Made by a program: the position numbers and the translations under genes
Part shown: positions 15,122-21,032 of the stretch, piece after piece
Layout of the letters: each line of letters starts with the position of its first letter
How positions within the stretch are numbered: the stretch's first letter is position 1
The notes under the pieces: model-generated
Seen by the model: only the letters and a program-made list of their open reading frames with translations
Told to the model about the DNA's origin: nothing
Databases searched by the model: none
NCBI GenBank assembly: GCA_937915335.1
Contig: CALDLZ010000242.1
Coordinates: 1-21,904, forward strand
DNA from: an uncultured Faecalibacterium sp.
Lineage (GTDB): Bacteria > Bacillota > Clostridia > Oscillospirales > Ruminococcaceae
Length of the DNA: 21,904 nt
Direction of reading: 5' to 3'

Positions 15122-16312
15122 TTACTCCTCGTCACGACGGCGCTTGTTCAGCATCAGAGCCACGCCGCCAATGGCAACAACGGCCAGCATTGCAATGTAA
15201 GGTGCATTGTCGAGCACAACACCCATGTCGGGGGTGCCTTCATTGGTATTCTCAATATTCACCTGAGCAACCTGTGCACCAGCAGCAACAGTGCCATTGT
15301 TCTGCTCACCGGTCACTGTATAGAGACCATCGACCTTACCATTAGCATCTTTGCCGTTCTCAGTCATGGCATAGGTAACATTAGCGGGTAGGTTATTAAA
15401 GGTAATCTTAGTATTGTGCTTCAAGGTCACAATATAAGTCTGACCATATACCAATTCCGTACCTTCTACTTTTTCACCCTTCTCACCGTTTTCATTTGCC
15501 TTATAGATATCATAACCAGCAGCATTATCAACAGTAATGGGGCCATAAATCTTATCTGCCCCCTTAGTAAAGGTCACATTAAAGGTAAATTCCTTATTCA
15601 AATCGCCAAAGTTACCATGAACAGTCTTTTTCAGCTCAACACCATTGACTGCATTATCGGCACCGTAGGTATTATGGAAGGCTTCCGCTGCGCTAACCTT
15701 AGTTCCAGCCAACGCCTGATCCACAGTAGCACTAGTAACAGCACGGCGCAATGCAACCGCATAATCATACTGTCCGTCAACGATTTGATGATTACTACCA
15801 GAAGTCTTATGAGTAACCGTAACAATCATATACAGGGCACCATTATCGGTGTTATATACCACGCCAGGAGTGCCTGCATCTTCCTCAGCGATTTTGTACA
15901 CAAAAATACCAGTGCCACCCAAATTATTCAATCCCAACTCGCTCATTGCAATGGTAAAGTTTGCACTGTAGTTACCTACCGGCAAACCAGTTGCAGTTGC
16001 ACCAGAAATACTAGTATCAAACTTTGCTTCCTTCTGAGGAATCGATGCACCATTATAGGTCACGCCAGTCTCAACACTCTTAGAACCAAGATAAGTAACA
16101 TCGAACTTAAAGTTTTCCAACGGAGCCTTTCCCTTAACAACATTATAATGCTTCGTCAAGGTCAAAGTACTGTCCAAAGTAATATTATCCGTAAAAGATT
16201 TTTCGACCGTGTTGGTATTGTCAGCCGGCTCCGTCGCAAACGCTGCGGTCGCGCCGACGGTGAGCATCATGGCGGCAGCCAGGACGCCCGCGAAGAATTT
16301 CTTCAGTTTCAT
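15122..16312 (-). CDS. Major pilin, FctA/Spy0128-like, two isopeptide domains, PDMG sorting signal
   Basis: 396 aa. Signal peptide 1-27 (ATAAFA). Two tandem pilin domains have the pattern needed for intramolecular Lys-Asn bonds: Lys54 (TLTKHY), Glu143 (VYKIAEE), Asn214 (FHNTYG) in the first; Lys229 (ELKKTVHG), Glu318 (YAMTEN), Asn355 (IENTN) in the second. The residue assignment is my reading of the family pattern. The C-terminus is PDMG at 361-364, then VVLDNAPYIAML, a membrane helix and RRR tail: a sorting signal where Firmicute pilins normally have (V)PTG. Good ribosome site GGGAGG 8 nt before ATG. The central gene region (about 15360-16200) is AT-rich, unlike its ends and neighbours. Probably the backbone subunit. 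Confidence 0.92.
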   Translation of the reverse strand: MKLKKFFAGVLAAAMMLTVGATAAFATEPADNTNTVEKSFTDNITLDSTLTLTKHYNVVKGKAPLENFKFDVTYLGSKSVETGVTYNGASIPQKEAKFDTSISGATATGLPVGNYSANFTIAMSELGLNNLGGTGIFVYKIAEEDAGTPGVVYNTDNGALYMIVTVTHKTSGSNHQIVDGQYDYAVALRRAVTSATVDQALAGTKVSAAEAFHNTYGADNAVNGVELKKTVHGNFGDLNKEFTFNVTFTKGADKIYGPITVDNAAGYDIYKANENGEKGEKVEGTELVYGQTYIVTLKHNTKITFNNLPANVTYAMTENGKDANGKVDGLYTVTGEQNNGTVAAGAQVAQVNIENTNEGTPDMGVVLDNAPYIAMLAVVAIGGVALMLNKRRRDEE

Positions 16313-16428
16313 TGTAATTCCTCCCTAGTAAGAATTCGTAAGAAATAAATCGTACCCCCGTGCCGCGGGCCCAAATCCCGCCGTCCACAGGAAGGATGCC
16401 GGTAAATCCACTTCCGGCTTCCATGGTA
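16313..16428. other. Intergenic gap between signal-peptidase-like and pilin genes
   Basis: Apart from the pilin ribosome site, only short GC-rich dyads are seen (GCCGG...CCGGC near 16399-16415). No convincing promoter or T-tract terminator, so the pilin is probably co-transcribed with the genes before it. Confidence 0.4.
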
Positions 16429-16983
16429 TTACAAACTGCGTCGCCGCAGTAGTGTAATTACTTTCGCTTCCACATCATCCAGAGCCACCGGGCCAAAATC
16501 CCGGCTGTCCTCGGACTGTGTGCGATAGTCTCCCAGCACAAAGACACAACCCTCCGGCACCGTGTAGGGGTAGGTCAGGGTGTCTTTCGCATAGGTGGGG
16601 TAAAGGATCTCGCCGCTCTGGACAGCGCCGTTCACCACAAGGGTGCCGCTGTCGTCGAGCGCGATCAGATCCCCTTCACGCCCCAGGATGCGGCCCACCC
16701 GGCGTTTGCCGCCCTGGGTGTAGACCACAACATCGTTTTTCGCATAGGTCTTTTGCAGGCGGTAGCAGATGAGCAGGTCGCCATCCTTTACCGCGGGGAA
16801 CATGCTGCTGCCCTTTGCCTGCGTCAGCATGAACACCTGCGTGAACAGCACCCAGGCGCACACCGCGATGACCACCAACCGCACCAGCAGGCTTACAAAA
16901 TCCTGCCGGTTCTCGGCGTCCAGTCTCCGGCGGCGCGCCGCCTTGGCACCTTGCTTCAGGGCTTCATTGTCCAGAGGGTGCAT
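16429..16983 (-). CDS. SipA/LepA-like signal peptidase I homologue lacking the catalytic lysine
   Basis: 184 aa. One membrane helix (LLVRLVVIAVCAWVLFTQVFML) and a type I signal peptidase (S26) fold. Box B is GSSMFP with the catalytic Ser kept (Ser60). Box D, normally (K)RxxGxPGD, reads V-G-R-I-L-G-R-E-G-D: a gapless match to the Sip family puts Gly97 at the catalytic Lys position. Box E is GDYRTQSEDSRDFGPV. S. pyogenes SipA, a pilus-locus homologue needed for polymerisation, also has Gly at the Lys position (and Asp for Ser), so this is probably a pilus-assembly chaperone or a weak peptidase rather than an ordinary enzyme. AAAGGAGG abuts an upstream ATG (16992), and is 9 nt before ATG 16983, which I take as start. 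Overlaps the preceding gene by 20 nt. Confidence 0.9.
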   Translation of the reverse strand: MHPLDNEALKQGAKAARRRRLDAENRQDFVSLLVRLVVIAVCAWVLFTQVFMLTQAKGSSMFPAVKDGDLLICYRLQKTYAKNDVVVYTQGGKRRVGRILGREGDLIALDDSGTLVVNGAVQSGEILYPTYAKDTLTYPYTVPEGCVFVLGDYRTQSEDSRDFGPVALDDVEAKVITLLRRRSL

Positions 16984-17353
16984 TGGAAACATCCTCCTTT
17001 AGAGCTTCTTCTTGCCCCGGATTAAACCTCTCAGTCTCGCTTCGCTCGCCAGCTCCCCTAGTAGGGGAGCCCTTGGCAAAACTGTCAACTTCGGTGGTTT
17101 CCAAGGGCAAGCTCCCGGTCTGTTGCTCTAGCAGCACGTTATACCGTGTGCGCTCCGCTCGTATGGCGGCATCATACAGGCCGTACAGCTCTTCCAGCTT
17201 CTTCCACATCGCCACTTCATCCACGCCGCCCAACAGCTTTTTACGGAACTTTACCGTTTTATACCACTGGACGATCGCCTGATGTTCCGGGCTGATGCAG
17301 TTTTCCTCCGCCCCGGGGAGCCGTTCCGGCTTCTGCTTCTGTGCTTTTGCCAT
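16964..17353 (-). CDS. Small unknown protein of the pilus operon, with repeat-encoded C-terminus
   Basis: 129 aa, no signal peptide or membrane helix; charged, helical. The first ~80 residues look like a conserved unit: ISPEHQAIVQWYKTVKFRKK, LLGGVDEVAMWKKLEELYGLY, AAIRAERTRYNVLLEQQ. The F-KK---G-VDE--(V/M)W--LE pattern weakly recalls the DivIVA N-terminal motif; I cannot assign a family. Residues from about 94 to 110 (GSPTRGAGERSETERF) are encoded by dispersed repeat copy C, so the C-terminal third is probably a recent add-on. Start ATG 17353 with AAGGGGG before it; 12 nt after the adhesin stop; 20-nt overlap with the signal-peptidase-like gene. Probably co-translated with the pilus genes. 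Confidence 0.7.
   Translation of the reverse strand: MAKAQKQKPERLPGAEENCISPEHQAIVQWYKTVKFRKKLLGGVDEVAMWKKLEELYGLYDAAIRAERTRYNVLLEQQTGSLPLETTEVDSFAKGSPTRGAGERSETERFNPGQEEALKEDVSNAPSGQ
17027..17072. repeat. Dispersed palindromic repeat, solo left arm (copy C), inside a coding region
   Basis: CCTCTCAGTC, TCGCTTCGCTCG, CCAGCTCCCC-TAGTA-GGGGAGC: the left-arm layout of copies B and D. It lies in the 3' third of the small - strand gene and is read through in frame. Confidence 0.8.
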
Positions 17354-17365
17354 CACGGGGCCCCC

Positions 17366-20257
17366 TTAATCATCGTTCTTGCGGCGCTTGCGCAGCATCA
17401 GCAGCACGCCGCCGCCAGCTACCACGGCAAGGATGACGATATAGGGGAGCGTGTCGAGGAGGACACCAAGGTCAGGCTCAAGGGTTCGATGGTTGGTAAA
17501 AGTTACAACCGCAGCGTCAGCACCAACTGTTACGTTAGCAATACGATTAGTATCTTTTAATGCATCATCGCCTTCACCTATCGCATAACTGGTTGTATAC
17601 TTATCACCCAAATAATCATCTTCTCGAACAATGTAGTCACCTTTGGGCATTGAACTAAATACAATTTTTTCACCATGCTTTAGTTCAAACTCATACTTGG
17701 CATAATTATTCGTTTCAATTGTCTCATACGAAACCAATACTGTACCAGTTTCGATTTCCGCTCCTGTCGAACTATATTTCTTAAAGGTTGCAGAACCCAG
17801 CTTTGCTCCGCTTGCACTTTTTACAAGAAGTGCAAACTTAAAATTACGTCCAGTTTCACCAAATGCACCCGTCACTGTTTTAGTAACAGAAAGTTCTGAA
17901 GTAGGCACTACATAGTAAAGATTAATGACATTATCCGCACCCTTTACTATCGTTATCTGCTCTTTATCGCATTTGTCATAGGTATAGGTAATATCTTTAT
18001 CAGTAACAATTGTCCGATACTTCTCGTAAAATTCAGCTGCTGTTATTTTATTTCCTATTGATGCATTGCCAGAGATGCTCTCTCTAATTTTAGTTCCAGT
18101 TGCTTCATCTAAGAAATTCACTGTGTAGCCAGCAAGCTTTGTATACGAAACCGAACCATCCAAGTGCCACGCTTTTGTGCCCGCCGCAACATAATCATCT
18201 GCGCCATTATCAATCTTCAATCCATAGGGTGTGTTCCAAACGATATCGCTTAGTGTGACATCCTGGTTAGGTTCATAACGTTCAACTGCACCACTATTTA
18301 CTGCGGCTATAATTTTATCAAAAGTTATTCCATTCTTATAGTATTGCTGATATACAAAACCGTTTGGATTGCTCCAACTCTGTACTGCACTTTCAGCATC
18401 TGTAAGATTGCTCACCCATACTCTACCGATTGTGAACCATTTATGTGCGTTAATCACTAAGTCTTTCAAGTCATCATCGCTACCAGTAACCTGTGCGTAA
18501 AGATAGACCCATGCACCACTTCCTGCATCTATATGAATTTTGGTCTGCTCTGTACGTTCATTATGGTAATAGCCATAATACCAACTATCACCTGCACAGT
18601 AGGTATGATAAATAATAACGTCTTCTGTTCCCGTTGCATGAAGAGTTACCAAACCATTTTGATCTACTGACGCAACCGCAGGATTACTGGAAGTCCATTT
18701 CTGCGTATAGACACCTGCCAATCCGCAACTACTAGCATTACTTGCGCCAGAGAGCTGGAACGGTGCGGAATCCACTTTTACCGTCATAGAAGCATCCAAG
18801 TCCATCGTATCAGGTATATCCTGATTTTTCATTGCAATCACAAACGGGCTAAAGCTATCGGTTGCAAAGGTCAGGGTACCATTGCTATAAGAAGCATTGA
18901 TGGTCTCGATATCATAATCCGTGACCTGATGGAGCACCTTAAAGGGTGCCAGCTCAGAGAGCATGATATCCTCGGGCAGGCCGGAGATGGTCACGGTCAC
19001 AGGGCCCTTGGGCTGAACAGTCTCGTTGTTGGCATCCTTGGGGGCGATCTTGTAGCCCAGCAGGGGCATCATGGTGCTGTTCTTATTCTTAGAAGAATAC
19101 AGCTCGTAGAAATTCTGCATGGAATTTTCGCCCATGCTGGTAACGCTCAGATGGGTAACATTCGAGGGCAGGCCGGTGACAGTAACCGTCACCTCGCCGT
19201 CGTAGTCAGGAATGTTCGCCTTGGCGCTGACTTCCACGGGATTGGTCTTGGTCTCGCCGGAAGTGGTGGTCTCTTCTTTGGTGGTATCCTCATTCACCAC
19301 GTCACCGGAAGCATTCTTCCACTTTGCATAGACATTGACAACAGTAGCGGTCTCACTGCCGTAGGTGTTGTAGGGGTTGAACTCGGATTCAACGCCGTTT
19401 TCGTCCACGGTGTACCAGTATGCAAACTCACGGCCCTGACCGGCGGGGTCATCCTTTGAGGGGGGGGTCGCAAACTTATAATTACTAATAGTATCAACAG
19501 AAGAAATGGTATCCATGTGCCAGATGGGGAACTTTTCGCTTGCGCCAAACAGGGCAAGGTACTCGGTCTCGCTCATCTCAGCCATCTGGGCTTCCCAATC
19601 CAGTTCCCGGAAAGTATCGCTGTCCAGCTGTTTGAGCCAGAAGTGGTACTCGATGGGCAGAACGCCAAAAGCGGCGTCATCCTGCTTCATACGGTCATCG
19701 TCAGGGGTAACCACAGCCTCTTCGCCCGTCCAGGTGGTTTTTTCGCCCGGCTTGGTAGGCTGTACAGTCACACGGCCATAGGGCATCGTGTAGCTGTAAG
19801 AACCATTGGAATTGCGCACGATGTCGGTTGCACCCTCAGGGATGTCAGCATCGGTAATGGTCGTGCGGTCAGTGATCTTCACCGGCTCGCTCTCCGTAGT
19901 GCTGGAAGCCGGGGCTTCGCTGGTGGAACCGCTGGAAGCACTGTCAGAGGTGCTGCCGCTGTCAACCACGGGGTCAGCCACAACACCGCCCGCCACAGGG
20001 CGGGAGATGCCGCCAGTGGCAATGCCGCCCCCGGTCGAGATGCCCGGCTGCGCAGCCACGGCACCCGACTGAGAGGTGGAAGCAGCGGTATCCATAGTCG
20101 CAACCTGCGTGGAAGCGTTCAACTCCTGGGTTGCGATCCAGCCGCCCTCCGTTGCGAACACCGGCAGCAGGCAGCTGCAGATGACCGCAAGCGCCAGACA
20201 AAGCGCGAATGCACGCTTCACCAGCTTGTTGTTTTTTCCGTGATGATCGTTCCGCAC
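17366..20257 (-). CDS. Large pilus adhesin / tip pilin with PDLG sorting signal
   Basis: 963 aa, first gene of the operon. Signal peptide about 1-36 (FALCLALAVICSCLLPVFA). Residues 40-125 are low-complexity Ser/Thr/Gly. About 190-315 resembles a Listeria-Bacteroides-type repeat ending in VVNVYAKWKN. About 490-580 contains a BIG2-like segment (KWTSSNPAVASVDQNGLV). About 707-785 is MucBP-like (GYTVNFLDEATGTKI...). About 786-925 is an FctA-type isopeptide domain with Lys793 (SVTKTVTG), Glu879 (YIVRED) and Asn922 (FTNHR). The C-terminus is EPDLGVLLD (PDLG 928-931), membrane helix, RKRRK. Start GTG 20257 has GGAGGG 7 nt upstream. No von Willebrand A domain seen. Likely the Cpa-like tip subunit. 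Residues ~460-925 are AT-rich in DNA, the rest GC-rich; a C8 tract codes for Pro-Pro near residue 265. Confidence 0.9.
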   Translation of the reverse strand: MRNDHHGKNNKLVKRAFALCLALAVICSCLLPVFATEGGWIATQELNASTQVATMDTAASTSQSGAVAAQPGISTGGGIATGGISRPVAGGVVADPVVDSGSTSDSASSGSTSEAPASSTTESEPVKITDRTTITDADIPEGATDIVRNSNGSYSYTMPYGRVTVQPTKPGEKTTWTGEEAVVTPDDDRMKQDDAAFGVLPIEYHFWLKQLDSDTFRELDWEAQMAEMSETEYLALFGASEKFPIWHMDTISSVDTISNYKFATPPSKDDPAGQGREFAYWYTVDENGVESEFNPYNTYGSETATVVNVYAKWKNASGDVVNEDTTKEETTTSGETKTNPVEVSAKANIPDYDGEVTVTVTGLPSNVTHLSVTSMGENSMQNFYELYSSKNKNSTMMPLLGYKIAPKDANNETVQPKGPVTVTISGLPEDIMLSELAPFKVLHQVTDYDIETINASYSNGTLTFATDSFSPFVIAMKNQDIPDTMDLDASMTVKVDSAPFQLSGASNASSCGLAGVYTQKWTSSNPAVASVDQNGLVTLHATGTEDVIIYHTYCAGDSWYYGYYHNERTEQTKIHIDAGSGAWVYLYAQVTGSDDDLKDLVINAHKWFTIGRVWVSNLTDAESAVQSWSNPNGFVYQQYYKNGITFDKIIAAVNSGAVERYEPNQDVTLSDIVWNTPYGLKIDNGADDYVAAGTKAWHLDGSVSYTKLAGYTVNFLDEATGTKIRESISGNASIGNKITAAEFYEKYRTIVTDKDITYTYDKCDKEQITIVKGADNVINLYYVVPTSELSVTKTVTGAFGETGRNFKFALLVKSASGAKLGSATFKKYSSTGAEIETGTVLVSYETIETNNYAKYEFELKHGEKIVFSSMPKGDYIVREDDYLGDKYTTSYAIGEGDDALKDTNRIANVTVGADAAVVTFTNHRTLEPDLGVLLDTLPYIVILAVVAGGGVLLMLRKRRKNDD
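19460..19467 (-). repeat. Poly-C(8) tract in the adhesin coding region
   Basis: Eight G on the + strand (eight C on the coding strand) encode Thr-Pro-Pro at about residues 264-266. A one-base slip would truncate the adhesin. It is the longest G/C homopolymer noticed in the window. Confidence 0.8.
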
Positions 20258-20374
20258 AGTGGAGCCCTCCCTGCATCATAAGATTTTTTGTCGAAACTGC
20301 GTGGCTAAAATCCAACTTTCGTCGGTTTTGTCTGCCTGCACAGGTTAATTTTACCAGATACGCTCTCCATGGTA

Positions 20375-20403
20375 ATTATAGCATGGGTACCCGGTATTTT
20401 CAA
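20375..20403 (-). promoter_or_regulatory. Promoter of the pilus operon
   Basis: On the - strand: -35 TTGAAA (20403-20398), 17-nt spacer, -10 TATAAT (20380-20375), with A/T-rich sequence upstream that could act as an UP element. It would give a ~110-nt leader before the adhesin GTG at 20257. Confidence 0.8.
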
Positions 20404-20637
20404 TAGTGAAAAATTATTTTCTTCTTCCATCTTTCGGCAAAATTTTCTGCGATATACAGTTTGTTATCTCTGCCCGCAAAAACATTGCAGAGAGTTGAAT
20501 CAGCAGTCTTTCCCGCAGAACAAGACATTGCCATTTCGTGGAGTTTCATTTTCTATAATACACGAAACTCGGATTCCTTTCACCTTTTTCGGAAATTTTT
20601 TGGAAAAATTTTGGTTACTCTCCCTTCAGCGGGCTCA
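20404..20637. other. AT-rich spacer upstream of the pilus promoter, no gene seen
   Basis: About 230 nt, rich in T and A runs (for example around 20404-20460 and 20560-20625). No convincing gene or RNA structure is visible on either strand. It could carry regulator-binding sites for the pilus operon. Confidence 0.3.
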
Positions 20638-20813
20638 CCCTCTCAGTCAAAGCCTGATGGCTTTGCCAGCTCTCCCAAAGGGAGAGCCAACGCATCTGAA
20701 AGGAAAGCAGCAGTTTTGCGTTAACTTTTTTGCGCCAGATGCTGCTAAAAGTCGAGCTGCAATTGGCTCCCCCTTTGGGGGAGCTGGCGAGCGTCAGCGA
20801 GACTGAGAGGGCG
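20638..20813. repeat. Dispersed palindromic repeat, complete inverted pair (copy D)
   Basis: Left arm 20638-20688: CCCTCTCAGTC, hairpin CAAAGCC-TGAT-GGCTTTG, CCA, hairpin GCTCTCCC-AAA-GGGAGAGC. Right arm 20765-20813: hairpin GCTCCCCCTTTGGGGGAGC, TGGC, GAGCGTCAGCGAGACTG, ending GAGAGGGCG. Inner spacer also contains an inverted pair GCATCTG (20692-20698)/CAGATGC (20736-20742), so the 176-bp element is palindromic almost throughout. MITE-like in appearance but no target-site duplication was evident. Confidence 0.87.
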
Positions 20814-20840
20814 ACCCCAGTAAGCACTAACCCATAAGCA

Positions 20841-20881
20841 CAGAAACTCCCCCGGTACTAGCCATGCCGGGGGAGTTTCTG
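20841..20881. other. Strong 15-bp hairpin without T-run
   Basis: CAGAAACTCCCCCGG (20841-20855) pairs perfectly with 20867-20881 around an 11-nt loop. Neither strand has a good T-tract after it, so it is not a standard terminator. Confidence 0.7.
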
Positions 20882-20904
20882 CTTTGCTCCTTGGAGGTAA
20901 ATCC

Positions 20905-21021
20905 ATGAACGCAAATCTTAACTTCGCATCTATATTATATGCGATGCTTAGTGAAATGTCAATACACAAAACGCCCCCATCACTCAAACAAGTAATGGGG
21001 GCGTCCTACTATATTATATAA
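20905..21021 (+). CDS. Possible small ORF (38 aa), uncertain
   Basis: ATG with GGAGG at 20893-20897 (7 nt away), encoding a 38-aa peptide beginning MNANLNFASILYAMLSEMS and ending in TAA. Unrecognised. It runs through the rnfB terminator hairpin, which argues against it; the ribosome site is the main support. Confidence 0.2.
   Translation: MNANLNFASILYAMLSEMSIHKTPPSLKQVMGASYYII
20967..21004 (-). terminator. Intrinsic terminator of the rnf operon
   Basis: On the - strand, after the rnfB stop, ACGCCCCCAT pairs perfectly with ATGGGGGCGT (20995-21004 and 20971-20980) around a 14-nt loop, followed by a T-run (TTTTGTG). Confidence 0.88.
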
Positions 21022-21032
21022 TAGTTTCTCGC

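Noticed and set aside
17366..20257. Adhesin as a von Willebrand A tip protein
   Set aside because: No MIDAS motif (DxSxS) with a vWA context was seen.
10251..20813. Repeat arms considered as a CRISPR array
   Set aside because: The arms are widely dispersed, vary in sequence, occur in both orientations and have no regular spacers or cas genes.
20615..20827. Short open frames over repeat copy D
   Set aside because: They translate the palindromic repeat, have no ribosome site and no recognisable domain.
20841..20881. Hairpin as a standard intrinsic terminator
   Set aside because: Strong stem but no T-run on either strand.
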